NCBI GenBank assembly: GCA_963822825.1
Contig: CAWGIW010000001.1
Coordinates: forward strand, 348,354 to 412,353
From: JAWWPY01 sp963822825
GTDB taxonomy: Bacteria > Actinomycetota > Actinomycetes > Streptosporangiales > Streptosporangiaceae
DNA length: 64,000 bases
Direction of reading: 5' to 3'
The notes under the pieces were generated by a model. The model was given only the letters and a program-made list of their open reading frames with translations, did no database searches and was not told the DNA's origin. The translations under genes and the position numbers were made by a program. Shown here in pieces: positions 32,801 to 41,681 of this stretch (the stretch's first letter is position 1; the number at the start of each line of letters is the position of its first letter).

Positions 32801-33265
32801 CCTGTCCCCCTCTAAACGACAGAGCACGGACTTTCCGTGCTCCGCAAACCCTCCAGGGTGGCGTTTGGCCTAGCGGGTCCCGCTCGGGTTCGCCGGCCAA
32901 CATGTTACTACGCTCCCGTGTTTTATTGAATGCAATTTGGCACGTGAGATGGCCATCCGGCGGACGCCTATCCCAAGGCTCGGGCAAACGGGGACGTAAT
33001 TGTGCTCAGCGCGCTCGAAAAGACGTGGTGCGCGAAAAGACGCGAATTATTCTGCGCTTTGCCCAGATACGCGCTAATGGCCGCGCGGGCAAAGGCGGCG
33101 ATCGCAACACCGAGGCGTTCTCCGGCCGGTAGCGATCCGCGCTCTCAGGGGGCGGGCCCGACTGGCGGACACGAGCGGGATGGCGGACGATGGGCCCGGC
33201 CCGGCCGGGCCGGCCACAGCACTTATGACCGCGGCGCCGCCGCGCACAGGCGCCGGTTCCGGTCC
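32801..33265. other. Gene-free interval, leader of the secreted-protein gene on its left
   Basis: About 465 bases. The left 110 bases hold a structured leader, listed separately. A -10/-35-like AT-rich stretch lies around 32910-32940 (TTTTATTGAATGCAATTT). From 32990 to 33265 I see no conserved motif. The KH-domain gene ends at 33266. Confidence 0.5.
32822..32900 (-). ncRNA. Structured 5' leader, possible riboswitch or attenuator
   Basis: Read on the minus strand, the message before the secreted-protein gene contains AGCGG-GAC-CCGCT, then a long-range pairing GCGAACCC with GGGTTTGC, then a tight hairpin GAGCACGGA-AAG-TCCGTGCTC (32822-32842) ending about 20 bases before the start codon. Three nested helices in 80 bases suggest a regulatory RNA. 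Leaders of secreted wall proteins in actinobacteria often carry c-di-AMP riboswitches, but I cannot match that consensus confidently here. Confidence 0.35.
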
Positions 33266-33847
33266 TCAGCCTGCACGTCCGGACCCCGCGTCCCCCGGCC
33301 CCTCCTGCGGGCCAGGCTTCACCAGCATGTTCAGCAGCACCGGCTTGCCGGTCAGCTCCTCCAGCTCAGCGCGGAGCCGACCGGCCTCCGCACCGCCATG
33401 GCCGTGCACTACGCCCGGCCGGGCGGCCTCGACATCAACCCGGACGTGGTCCAGGTCCCCGCCGACCGCCACCGCGGATACCCCGGCCGCCCGTCCTATC
33501 CGCCGGCGCACCACCTCATCGATCTCCTCGATACGCAGCGCCTGGACCGTCAGGATCTCCGAACCGGCGGCGACCCCGGCCTCCCCGGACCCGGCCATCT
33601 CGATGTGGTCCGCCAGCTGCCGGTTCACCATGTCCCGCCGGCCCGGCTCATCCGCCGCCGCATATGCCCGGGCCGCCTCTCCGGTCAGCTCCAGGTCCAC
33701 ATGGGGATTCAGGTACACCCGCAACGCCACCGGTGGCTGGTCCGGATCACGCTCGGCGATGACCATGCGGCGGGCGACGGTGTACTTCTCCCCGGCCTGT
33801 TCCATCCGGGTCCGGACCTGCTTCTTGAACGCGCTGTCGTCAGTCAC
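33266..33847 (-). CDS. Orphan protein with ribosomal-protein-S3-like KH domain
   Basis: 193 residues from GTG 33847 (GAGGGA upstream). Residues 5-32 (FKKQVRTRMEQAGEKYTVAR) form a basic helix typical of small actinobacterial DNA/RNA-associated proteins. Residues about 109-178 closely follow the type-II KH fold of ribosomal protein S3: EIDEVVRRRIGRAAG, HVRVDVEAARPGVV, then RAELEELTGKPVLLNMLV. The nucleic-acid-binding GXXG loop, usually GRRG in S3, reads GHGG (149-152), so two arginines are lost. It is not a true S3, which would be longer and sit in a ribosomal operon. RNA binding is inferred. It stands alone. Confidence 0.7.
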   Translation of the reverse strand: MTDDSAFKKQVRTRMEQAGEKYTVARRMVIAERDPDQPPVALRVYLNPHVDLELTGEAARAYAAADEPGRRDMVNRQLADHIEMAGSGEAGVAAGSEILTVQALRIEEIDEVVRRRIGRAAGVSAVAVGGDLDHVRVDVEAARPGVVHGHGGAEAGRLRAELEELTGKPVLLNMLVKPGPQEGPGDAGSGRAG

Positions 33848-34320
33848 GCCATGTCCCTCGCGGCGACCCTGCCCCGCGCCCTGATCGCCTGGCTCAGCGG
33901 TGACTGATCTGTCCCAGCTAGCGCGAACCGGCGGCCCTTGTCCTCACCGCCACCGCGGGCGCGGGCCACGGCAGCTCGGAGTGCGGCAGGCGCTCCTGCC
34001 TGCACCCCAGGCTACCCAGCCTGCCCGCTACCCCAACCAGCACATCCCGGCCCGCACACGAGCCAATCCCAGCCGCAAGCCCTACGCAGTCCTACCCAGT
34101 TACCCGGGTTGATCATGAAAAGGGCAGAGGGGAATCACTCATCCGGGGGTGGAAACCGTGCCCGCGGATTATCACCCGCGCACATAGCGAACCAGGGTTA
34201 CTGGGCAGTAACCTCAGCTCCTGCCCTCCGGGCTGAAGGCCAGCTGCCCGGTACGCGGGCAACCGATCGCGCCGCGGCGAGCCACCTTCTCGATGGCCCG
34301 CGTGTCCAGAAGGAGGAAGC
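33848..34320. other. Gene-free interval upstream of two secreted-protein genes
   Basis: About 470 bases. The left half has no motif I recognise. The right half holds an 18-bp palindrome (34196-34213), the promoter region and the AGAAGGAGG ribosome site of the next gene. A 71-codon plus frame at 33900-34112 has no ribosome site and a low-complexity product. Confidence 0.5.
34196..34213. promoter_or_regulatory. Perfect palindrome GGTTACTG-GG-CAGTAACC, TetR-type operator candidate
   Basis: Eight-base arms around a GG centre, 108 bases before the secreted-protein start. This size and symmetry are usual for TetR/AcrR repressor sites in actinobacteria. No regulator is encoded next to it. Confidence 0.5.
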
Positions 34321-34944
34321 ATGTCCCATCGGAGACATCGGCTGCGTCTGGCGTCGATGCTGCTCGCCCTAGCCACCATCGTGGGACCCGCGGTCAGCGC
34401 GGCAACCGCGGGTCCCGCGGCCGCCGCCGACAACGTGATCACTGTCACTGGAGGCAGCGCGACCACTGTCAGTGCTCCTGGCGTGGCCGGTCAGCTCCTC
34501 GGCGCCGGAATCTTGCCCGTGGTGCTCCCGCCCGGCACGATGAGCATCAGTCTGTCCAACCTCACCGCCACCATCACGCTGCCGCTGACCGCCGGCAGCG
34601 TCAACCTGACGACCTTCAACGGCCAGGTCTCGGCGGGCGGCACCATCGTGTTCGCCAAGCTGTTCCCGCTGCACATCGTGCGGCTCACCAGCATCCAGGT
34701 GAACATCGTCAACGGCATCGTCACCCAAACCGCCTTGACCTCGGCCGGCACCCGGGTCTCGCTGTTCCAGCTCAGCCTGAACGGTGCCACCTTCGGCGGC
34801 GACGCGACCCACCTCGTCATCAGCAATCTGGCCACGACCATCACGGCCGACGGTGCGCAGTACCTCGACGCCGCGCTGCACACCCACGTGTTCACCGCCG
34901 GCATGCTGTTCGGCACGAGCAGCAGCACCTTCCAGCACAGCTGA
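34321..34944 (+). CDS. Secreted protein of unknown function
   Basis: 207 residues with a twin-Arg-free Sec signal peptide (RHRLRLASMLLALATIVGPAV, cut near AAAADN). The mature part is Ser/Thr/Val/Ile-rich, without cysteines, and looks like an all-beta domain: alternating strands such as TMSISLSNLTATITL, NLTTFNGQVSAGGTIVF and LVISNLATTITA. It is not assigned to a family. AGAAGGAGG lies 4 bases before ATG. The next gene, 92 bases on, is also secreted and co-directional, so the two may form a unit behind the upstream palindrome. Confidence 0.75.
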   Translation: MSHRRHRLRLASMLLALATIVGPAVSAATAGPAAAADNVITVTGGSATTVSAPGVAGQLLGAGILPVVLPPGTMSISLSNLTATITLPLTAGSVNLTTFNGQVSAGGTIVFAKLFPLHIVRLTSIQVNIVNGIVTQTALTSAGTRVSLFQLSLNGATFGGDATHLVISNLATTITADGAQYLDAALHTHVFTAGMLFGTSSSTFQHS

Positions 34945-35036
34945 CCCAAGGGACGGCACGCACCGGCCGGCCTCCCGCCGGCCGGTGCGCACATCCTCGC
35001 CGGCCAGACGCATCCCACCATGGAGGTAGGAAGATC

Positions 35037-36581
35037 ATGCGGAAGGAACAGGCCGACGGGATGAGCACCGGCCTCCCAGGCCAGCTCGGGCGGGCCGCCG
35101 CCGCGACCGTGCTCGTGGTGACCCTGGCCGGCACGACGTCGGTGCAGGCCGCGAGCACGGCCCAGGCACCCCCCGCCGCGAGCACGGCGCAGGCTGCGCC
35201 CGCCATGGCGGGACCGGGCGAACGGATGCCGAGCCCGGTGGTGATCGGGCCGATCACTGGCGGCGCTCATGGCCGGCCGTTCACCTCGTCGCCATTACCG
35301 CTCGGCCTGGCCGGATACACCGAGCAGGAGTACTTCCTGAAAGGCACCGCGACCGGCTACTCGCAGGCCGGCACCTGGGGCAGTGACGGCCGCTGGACGG
35401 CCCGGCCGGCCGAGACCGCTCCCTACGAGACGCGGATCCTGGTCCGGCGGCCGGCCAACCCGGCCCGCTTCAACGGCACGGTCGTGGTCGAGTGGCTGAA
35501 TGTCAGCTTCAACGTCGACGTCGACCCCGACTTCCTGTACGAGAGCCAGGAACTGCTGCGCGCGGGCTACGCCTGGGTAGGCGTCTCCGCGCAGCAGTAC
35601 GGGGTGCAGGGCCCGCTCGGGCTGAAAAACTGGGACCCGGCCCGCTATCAGGCGCTGAGCCATCCGGGGGACACGTTCTCCTACAGCATCTTCTCCCAGG
35701 CCGCCGAGTCGCTGCTGCACTCGCACGGGGCGAATCCGCTCGGCCCGCTGCATGCCAGGGCGCTGATCGCCGACGGTGAGTCGCAGTCGGCCGCGCGGAT
35801 GGTCACCTACGCCAATGCCATCCAGCCACTCAGCCGGCTCTTCGACGGATTCCTGATCCACAGCCGCGGCGCGGCCGGCGCTCCGATCTCCCAGGCACCA
35901 CAGGCGGCCCCGCCAATGCCCGCCGTGGCGCCAATTCGGGCCGACATCGGAGTTCCCGTCCTGACCGTCGAGACCGAGACCGACATCCTCGCGAGCGGGC
36001 TCGGCTACCTTCCCGCGACCCAGCCGGACAGCCGCTCGTTCCGGCTCTGGGAAGTGCCAGGCACATCCCATGTCGACAGCACGGAGCTCGGGCTGTCCGC
36101 CACCGAGGTTCTCCGTGACATCCCCACCTACCCGCAGGGTACGTGTGCGTTGCCGCCCAATGACGGCCAGGAGCGCTATGTCATGGATGCGGCGGTGGCC
36201 CAGCTCAACCGGTGGGTCCGGGCTGGCATCCCGGTACCGCACGCTCCCCTCATCGACATCGAGAACGGGGCGTACGTGACGGACAACTTCGGCAACGCGC
36301 TCGGCGGGGTGCGCACCCCGGCCGTGGACGCTCCGACCGCCAGGCTGACCGGAACCGGCAATACCGGCAGCAGCCTGCTCTGTTTCCTGCTCGGAACGAC
36401 TACGCCGTTCAGCACGGCGCAGCTCACCGCGCTTTATCCGCTGCACAGCGACTACGTGGCGGCGGTGGCGCGGTCGGCGGCCAGCGACGTGCAGCAGGGG
36501 TTCCTGCTGCCGGCCGACGCGCTCCAGATCGACGAGACCGCGGCAGGCTCCCAGATTGGGCTGCCCGCCCCGACCGGCTGA
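35037..36581 (+). CDS. Secreted alpha/beta-hydrolase-domain protein
   Basis: 514 residues with an N-terminal signal peptide (LGRAAAATVLVVTLAGTTSV) and an Ala/Pro linker. The body matches the alpha/beta-hydrolase-domain family in which RFNGTVVVEWLNVS and AGYAWVGVSAQQYGV precede a nucleophile elbow ADGESQSAARM (Ser in GESQS) and a late His in PGTSHVDSTEL. An esterase-like function outside the cell is likely; the substrate is unknown. ATG 35037 follows TGGAGGTAGGAAG; the frame's upstream openness is accidental. It converges on the LacI gene with only 30 bases between stops. Confidence 0.82.
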   Translation: MRKEQADGMSTGLPGQLGRAAAATVLVVTLAGTTSVQAASTAQAPPAASTAQAAPAMAGPGERMPSPVVIGPITGGAHGRPFTSSPLPLGLAGYTEQEYFLKGTATGYSQAGTWGSDGRWTARPAETAPYETRILVRRPANPARFNGTVVVEWLNVSFNVDVDPDFLYESQELLRAGYAWVGVSAQQYGVQGPLGLKNWDPARYQALSHPGDTFSYSIFSQAAESLLHSHGANPLGPLHARALIADGESQSAARMVTYANAIQPLSRLFDGFLIHSRGAAGAPISQAPQAAPPMPAVAPIRADIGVPVLTVETETDILASGLGYLPATQPDSRSFRLWEVPGTSHVDSTELGLSATEVLRDIPTYPQGTCALPPNDGQERYVMDAAVAQLNRWVRAGIPVPHAPLIDIENGAYVTDNFGNALGGVRTPAVDAPTARLTGTGNTGSSLLCFLLGTTTPFSTAQLTALYPLHSDYVAAVARSAASDVQQGFLLPADALQIDETAAGSQIGLPAPTG

Positions 36582-36611
36582 AGCCAAGGAATCCCTTGTG
36601 ATGCGCACGGG

Positions 36612-37703
36612 TCATTCGGCTGGTTCGGCGGCCAGGACCTCGGCCGCCGGCCCGGGTCGCAGTGGCCGTCCGGGTCGGTGCCGCGGCGCCCGGCTCGACA
36701 GGCGGATCACCAGTTCCGGTTCGAAGACCACCTGGCGATGCTGGTGGCCCTCCTGCGCGACGGTCTCGTCGATCAGCAGCTGCGCGGCGGAGCGCCCGAG
36801 TTGATGGCGGGGCTGGCGGACCGACGAGAGCGGGACCGCGGCCGCGGCCGCGAACTCAATGTCGTCGTAACCAACCAGGGCGACGCTTTCCGGGACCCGG
36901 ATCTGGTGCGCCGTCATCTCTTGAAGGACACCAAGGGCAAGCAAATCGTTGGCGCAAAATACGGCAGTCGGCCGGGTTTCCGCGGGCAGCTCCGCGATAG
37001 CCGCACCGGCCTGCTGCCCGGCCGAGACGTTCAGCGCGCTGGTTTCGATAACGCGCAGCTCATCCGCGGCGCTCCCGGCCCGGCCCAGTGCCCGGAGGGC
37101 ACCATCGCGGCGGTCAGCCACCTGCCGGATGCTCATCGGCCCCCCGACAAATGCGATCCGCTCGTGGCCTTCTTCTAGCAGATGTGAGACGGCCAGATCG
37201 CCGCCGAGCACGTCATCAACCGATACCGAGCATTGGCCATCGGACGATGACCTGCTGTCAACGAGTACCACGGGAGTACCGCGGCGCTGCAGCCGGGCTA
37301 GGCGCTCGCCGGCACCTGACACTGGCGTGATCAAGATGCCCTGCACCCGGTGCTCTTCCAGCAACTCGAGATAGCGGGACTCCTTCACCTGCTTGTCGTC
37401 GCTGTTGCACAGGATGACGGCCAGCCCGGACTCGCTGGCCTCGTCCTCGACACCGCGGGCCACGTCGGTGAAGAACGGGTTCGCCACGTCGAGAACGACG
37501 AGCCCGATCGTCCGGCTCCGCCCGGCGCGGAGCTGGCGGGCCGACTCGTTCCTGATGAAGCCCAGCGTTTTGATCGCGGCCTGGACACGGCTGCGGGTCG
37601 ACTCGGCGACGACATCCGGGCGGTTGAGGACGTTGGAGACGGTGCCGACCGAGACGCCGGCAAGGGCGGCGACATCCCTGATGCTGACCGGCGCGTCCGC
37701 CAC
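36612..37703 (-). CDS. LacI-family regulator, probable rhamnose repressor
   Basis: 363 residues: a helix-turn-helix with hinge (VSIRDVAALAGVSVGTVSNV, then LNRPDVVAESTRSRV) and a periplasmic-binding-type sensor domain (IGLVVLDVANPFFTDVARGV; GYDDIEFAAAAAVPLSSVRQP). GTG 37703 is chosen for its CAGGAGG and because homology starts there. A TTGGAACGTGTCAAACC site lies 37 bases upstream, and a closely matching site occurs before the rhamnose importer operon 4 kb away. It therefore probably represses both itself and the rhamnose genes, with a rhamnose-derived inducer. Confidence 0.85.
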   Translation of the reverse strand: MADAPVSIRDVAALAGVSVGTVSNVLNRPDVVAESTRSRVQAAIKTLGFIRNESARQLRAGRSRTIGLVVLDVANPFFTDVARGVEDEASESGLAVILCNSDDKQVKESRYLELLEEHRVQGILITPVSGAGERLARLQRRGTPVVLVDSRSSSDGQCSVSVDDVLGGDLAVSHLLEEGHERIAFVGGPMSIRQVADRRDGALRALGRAGSAADELRVIETSALNVSAGQQAGAAIAELPAETRPTAVFCANDLLALGVLQEMTAHQIRVPESVALVGYDDIEFAAAAAVPLSSVRQPRHQLGRSAAQLLIDETVAQEGHQHRQVVFEPELVIRLSSRAPRHRPGRPLRPGPAAEVLAAEPAE

Positions 37704-38110
37704 GGCGTCCTCCTGTGTGCTGTCAGTGTCACGGGCCAATTGGAACGTGTCAAACCGGCTCCGCCCATGATCGCGGAGCACTTCTTGTCTACGGGGACGT
37801 AGTGCTGATGCTGAAACGGGAGGGCATTCGGGCGCTGGTGCGGGCCCGGCGGGGCCGGTCCAGGTGGCGTTCGCGCCCGCATCTAGGCAGTACCGGCAGA
37901 CGGGCCGGTGCGCCGACCCTGATGAGTGGGTGGCGTTCACGGCCGGAATTAAGACTGGCGAGTTCGACCTGGCCTGAGGTGAGATCAGGCCGGGTTCGGT
38001 AAAGGGCAGGCGGCCCGCCAGCACGGTCGTGATGGGGGCGGCGGGCTCGGGCCAGGACACGCGTCACAGGCCGGGTCGCCTCGATCTGGTGCGAGCCCGT
38101 AGTCAGGTGG
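37704..38110. other. Gene-free interval between lacI and the SDR gene
   Basis: About 400 bases. The left end carries the LacI promoter and operator (37740-37756). The rest (37760-38100) shows no domain-bearing frame, clear hairpin or repeat; it is the region downstream of the SDR gene. Confidence 0.5.
37740..37756. promoter_or_regulatory. LacI operator candidate at the regulator's own promoter
   Basis: TTGGAACGTGTCAAACC contains TGGAACGTGTCAAA, differing at one base from TGGAACGTTTCAAA (complement strand) before the rhamnose importer. The dyad TTGRNACGTNNCAA is typical of LacI-family sites centred on CG. Confidence 0.6.
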
Positions 38111-38947
38111 TCACGAATCGTCCGCAGCTATCCGGTAGCTCCGCATTTCCCGGATCTGCCGGGGAGCGGCTCGATCGAGAACGCGAGGGGCGAGGCAGGA
38201 TATACGCCAGGCCCAGCGGACATAGGCAGGAAAGGCCATCACCGCCTGGTTCCGCGCCACACCGTCCAGGATCACCCGCGCCGCCTGGGCCGCCTCAACC
38301 ATCTTGACTCTGCCTGGCGTGCGGCCCGCGAGCTCCTGAGGCATCTTGACCAGCACCGCCCTCTCGAAGATCTTGGTCCGTACGTACCCGGGACAGACGA
38401 CACTCACCTTCACCCCGAGGTCGGCGCCTTCAAGGCGCAGCGACCGGGAGAGCCCCACGACGGCATGCTTGGCGGTGCAGTACGGGGCGGTGAGCGGCGT
38501 CGGCAGCAAGCCAGCCCCCGACGACGTGTTCACGATGTGGCCGAACCCCTGCCCCACCATGATCGGATAAGCCGCTAGCGTGCCGTACAAGACGCCGTAG
38601 AGGTCCACATCCAGGACCTGGCGCCACTGGTCGAGGGTCAGGTCACGGGCGTCACCCCCGATCGCTACGCCGGCGTTGTTGAACTGGTAGTCGAGGCGGC
38701 CGTAAACAGAGGCGGTGTCCTCGACCAGATGCCTGATGTCCTGCTCCTGCGACACGTCAACGCGGCTTGCCGTGGCCCGCCCGCCGCTCTCCGCGACGGA
38801 TTTGGCCACCCGCTCGGCGCTGTCCGCGTCGATGTCCGCGACGACCACCCGCGCGCCGCGGCGCGCCAGTTCCAGGCTGACGGCCTCGCCGATCCCCGAG
38901 CCTCCGCCGGTTACGATGGCCACTTTCTCGTCGAGCGAATCCGGCAT
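38111..38947 (-). CDS. Short-chain dehydrogenase/reductase
   Basis: 278 residues, classical SDR: VAIVTGGGSGIGEAVS (GxxxGxG NAD(P) site, with ADIDAD after strand 2 favouring NAD), NNAGVAIGG, VNTSSGAGLLP (catalytic Ser) and YCTAKHAVVGL (YxxxK intact). A C-terminal extension of about 60 residues with WAWRISCLAPRVLDR may contact the membrane. The substrate is unknown. It follows the ABC-2 permease gene on the same strand after 77 bases, so it may be the last gene of the TetR-DrrAB-like cassette. Confidence 0.87.
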   Translation of the reverse strand: MPDSLDEKVAIVTGGGSGIGEAVSLELARRGARVVVADIDADSAERVAKSVAESGGRATASRVDVSQEQDIRHLVEDTASVYGRLDYQFNNAGVAIGGDARDLTLDQWRQVLDVDLYGVLYGTLAAYPIMVGQGFGHIVNTSSGAGLLPTPLTAPYCTAKHAVVGLSRSLRLEGADLGVKVSVVCPGYVRTKIFERAVLVKMPQELAGRTPGRVKMVEAAQAARVILDGVARNQAVMAFPAYVRWAWRISCLAPRVLDRAAPRQIREMRSYRIAADDS

Positions 38948-39024
38948 TGCCGCCTCCTCTGGCTAGCTGGTCCCTTGCTCTCGCATACCGATGTCGTATC
39001 TGCCTCCGCGACCGCCCGGCCGGG

Positions 39025-39804
39025 TCACTCCCACCGGAAGAAGCGCACCGCCAGCGCGCCGAAGATGCCGGCGTACGCAAGCAGGATGAGCAGCGGTGCG
39101 ATCGGGGGAAACCCGTTCAGCAGGGCGCTCTGGATCGCTTGCACCGCCGCGCCGAGCGGGGTGAAATTGCTGATATCGAGCAGCGGCTTCGGCATTTCCG
39201 CGCGGGGGAAGAACAGGCCGGCGAAGAACAGCATCGGGAAGAAGCAGGCCAGGGCGAGCAGCCCGCCGGCTTGCTCGGTCCGGGCGATCGCAGAGATCCA
39301 CAACCCGACGGAGAACAGCGCGGCCATCGCTGCCGCGAACGCCAGCACCAGTCCGCCGGGGCTCTTCGGGACGGCGGTGCCGAAGCCGGCCGTGGCCACG
39401 GCCAGAAGAAGGACCAGTTCCACCGCCGCGAAGCCCACGTTGAGGACGAGCTGCGCGGCGAGCACCCAGGCCGGCGGCGCCGGCGTGAGGGACAGGCGAC
39501 GCAGGATGCCCTGCTGGCGGTAGCTGGCCAGCGCGACCGGCAGGCCGAAGAGCGCGAGCGCGGCGATGACCATCGCGAGGAAGACCGGAACGTACACGGT
39601 GAAGTCCGTGAGACCGCCCAGGGCCTTCACGGGTATGTTCGTTGGTCGGAGGCTCCCGAAGACTACCAGCAGCCCCGTGGGCACCACGACCCCAGCCCAC
39701 AGCCCGAGGGGCCGCCTGCGGGAGAGCCTGGACTCGTTCAGGACTATCATCCCGAATGCCGCACGGGGCGTGCTCGCGGGCAGCAGCGACCAGCGGGTGC
39801 TCAT
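39025..39804 (-). CDS. ABC-2-type (DrrB-like) permease
   Basis: 259-residue membrane protein with about six hydrophobic segments, the last close to the C-terminus (LILLAYAGIFGALAVRFFRW), and the loop FFAGLFFPRAEMPKPLLDIS followed by FTPLGAAVQAIQSAL, typical of ABC-2 exporters of the DrrB/NodJ group. Its start is inside the ATGA overlap with the ATPase gene. Expected to export a drug, lipid or other amphiphile. Confidence 0.87.
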   Translation of the reverse strand: MSTRWSLLPASTPRAAFGMIVLNESRLSRRRPLGLWAGVVVPTGLLVVFGSLRPTNIPVKALGGLTDFTVYVPVFLAMVIAALALFGLPVALASYRQQGILRRLSLTPAPPAWVLAAQLVLNVGFAAVELVLLLAVATAGFGTAVPKSPGGLVLAFAAAMAALFSVGLWISAIARTEQAGGLLALACFFPMLFFAGLFFPRAEMPKPLLDISNFTPLGAAVQAIQSALLNGFPPIAPLLILLAYAGIFGALAVRFFRWE

Positions 39805-40763
39805 GGCCGGGGCACCATCCCTTCGTTATGCAGATGGCGCCCGGTCAGCCGCACGAAAGCGTCCTCGAGCGTCGCTGCCTCCACCTGGACGTCCCCGGCG
39901 GTCAGCCCAGCCGACGCCAGCGCCAGGATCACGGCGTTGACTAGATCTCCCGACCCGCTCACGACCACGTGCCGGCCGTGACGCTCGACGCCTTTCACTT
40001 CGGGGAGCCCGGTCAGGAGCCGGTCGTCGAACGGCGCCGACGGAACGAATCGCACCCGCTGGCCGCCGTCGGCCCGCCGCGCCAGCCCGGCGGGGCTGTC
40101 GATCGCGACGACGGCGCCCCGATCCATCAGCGCCACCCGGTCACACAGGCGCTCGGCCTCCTCCATGTAGTGCGTGACCAGGACGATCGTCGCCCCGCGG
40201 TCGCGCACGCCCTCGATGAGGTCCCAAGTGTCGCGCCGGGCCTGGGGGTCGAGCCCGGTCGTCATCTCGTCGAGCATGGCGATCTTCGGCCGTCCGATGA
40301 GGGCCAGGGCGATCGAGAGCCGCTGCCTCTGGCCGCCCGACAGGTTTCGGTAGTAGTCCCTGCGTTTCCCGGACAGCCCCAGTGCGCGGACGAGTTCCTC
40401 GATGTCGGCCGGCTGGCGGTAAAAGGACCGGTAGAGATCGAGTATCTCGCCGACCTTCAGCCTGGCCGGCAGCGCGCTCGCCTGAAGCTGCGCGCCCACG
40501 ATTAAATGCAGCTGTTCGGTGTCTTCGCCCGGGTCGAGGCCCAGCACGCGAACTGATCCCGAATCTGGCGACCGGAGCCCGAGAGCGCACTCGATAGTGG
40601 TGGTCTTCCCCGCCCCGTTCGGCCCGAGAATGCCGAAAATCTCGCCCTCAGCCACCGAGAACGACACGTCGTCAACCGCGGCCGTGCCGCCGTAGTTCTT
40701 GCGGAGATGCAGCACCTCGATCGCCGCCCCATCCGTGCCCGTGCAGGCGTTCACGGTCTGCAT
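39801..40763 (-). CDS. DrrA-like ABC exporter ATPase
   Basis: 320 residues. Walker A GPNGAGKTTTIE, signature LSGGQRQRLSIALALIG, Walker B IAMLDEMTTGLDP (Met replaces the usual Pro after Glu) and switch LVTHYMEEAERLCD. The C-terminal DUF4162-like region (about 225-310) ends in EDAFVRLTG, as in DrrA. It overlaps the end of the TetR gene by 13 bases and the permease start by 4, so the three are one operon. Confidence 0.9.
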   Translation of the reverse strand: MQTVNACTGTDGAAIEVLHLRKNYGGTAAVDDVSFSVAEGEIFGILGPNGAGKTTTIECALGLRSPDSGSVRVLGLDPGEDTEQLHLIVGAQLQASALPARLKVGEILDLYRSFYRQPADIEELVRALGLSGKRRDYYRNLSGGQRQRLSIALALIGRPKIAMLDEMTTGLDPQARRDTWDLIEGVRDRGATIVLVTHYMEEAERLCDRVALMDRGAVVAIDSPAGLARRADGGQRVRFVPSAPFDDRLLTGLPEVKGVERHGRHVVVSGSGDLVNAVILALASAGLTAGDVQVEAATLEDAFVRLTGRHLHNEGMVPRP

Positions 40764-41404
40764 CCCTCCGAGCGTTCCGGTTCCCTGCGGGTAGCCCGGT
40801 CGAACAACGCCGCCAGCTCCCGGGCGTAGCGGTCCACGTCGAGATCGGGGTCTCGGGCCAGCCGGGGCGGCACCTGGTCGATCGCGCCACGGATGGCCAG
40901 CGCCATCACGTGCGGGTCGAAGTCCGCCCGGAAGTCACCGGCCGTCTGGAAATGGGCCAGAAGCTGCTCCAGCGACGTCACCAGGTAATCGAGACGCTTT
41001 TCGTCGAAGAGCTGGCTGCCGTCATCGCCGCGGGCGTTGAGGAAGATCTCAAGGAACGCGGTCAGGTGATTGCGGTGCTCCCGCATGAATGCGAGGTTCG
41101 ACTCGATGTAGACCCGCAACATGCCCGCGCCGGATGACTCAGCCAGGATCCGCGGGAGCATGAATGCCTCGCCCTTGGCGAGCACCTCGGAGACGATCTC
41201 CCGGATGAGGTCATCCTTGCCAGCGAAGTGGTAGGAGATCACCCCTTTGCTGGTACCGGCCCGCTCGGCGATCCGGGCCAGCGACGCCTGGCCGTATCCC
41301 AGCTCGGCGATGGTGTCGATGGCCGCCGTCACGATCTGGGCCCGCCGCGCGGCCTCGGTGAACGTCAGGTCCCGCTGGCCGCTTGACCTAGATTCTGGCC
41401 ACAT
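40751..41404 (-). CDS. TetR-family repressor of the DrrAB-like exporter
   Basis: 217 residues with an N-terminal helix-turn-helix: IVTAAIDTIAELGYGQASLA, RIAERAGTSKGVISYHFAGK (about 24-63), then a helical ligand domain. First gene of the exporter operon. A perfect palindrome ACCGGCC-A-GGCCGGT lies 18 bases before its start and is the obvious autoregulatory site. The inducer is presumably a substrate of the exporter. Confidence 0.88.
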   Translation of the reverse strand: MWPESRSSGQRDLTFTEAARRAQIVTAAIDTIAELGYGQASLARIAERAGTSKGVISYHFAGKDDLIREIVSEVLAKGEAFMLPRILAESSGAGMLRVYIESNLAFMREHRNHLTAFLEIFLNARGDDGSQLFDEKRLDYLVTSLEQLLAHFQTAGDFRADFDPHVMALAIRGAIDQVPPRLARDPDLDVDRYARELAALFDRATRREPERSEGCRP

Positions 41405-41421
41405 GGTTTAAGATTAGTATT

Positions 41422-41436
41422 ACCGGCCAGGCCGGT
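41422..41436. promoter_or_regulatory. TetR operator candidate ACCGGCCAGGCCGGT
   Basis: Perfect 7-bp arms around a central A, within an AT-flanked ATT...AAT context, just upstream of the TetR start codon. Confidence 0.6.
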
Positions 41437-41681
41437 CAATCTCGCAACGTTCGCCCCTATCTGTCCGGGATACTCCGTGATCACGGAAGCTCGGGCGATC
41501 CAGGGTGGCCGGGCGGCGGCAGCCTCCCTCCACCGAGCGCAGCCCGGTCCCCCCACATGGCCGCAGCAGCCCCTGCCCCCGCGTGGCCGCAACAGCTAGG
41601 AAACCTGTCTGTAACGATTCAAGCATCAGGGTGCGGGGCCTCTTGACACGCCTTTGGCACGGCTTGACACTGCTTCACATA

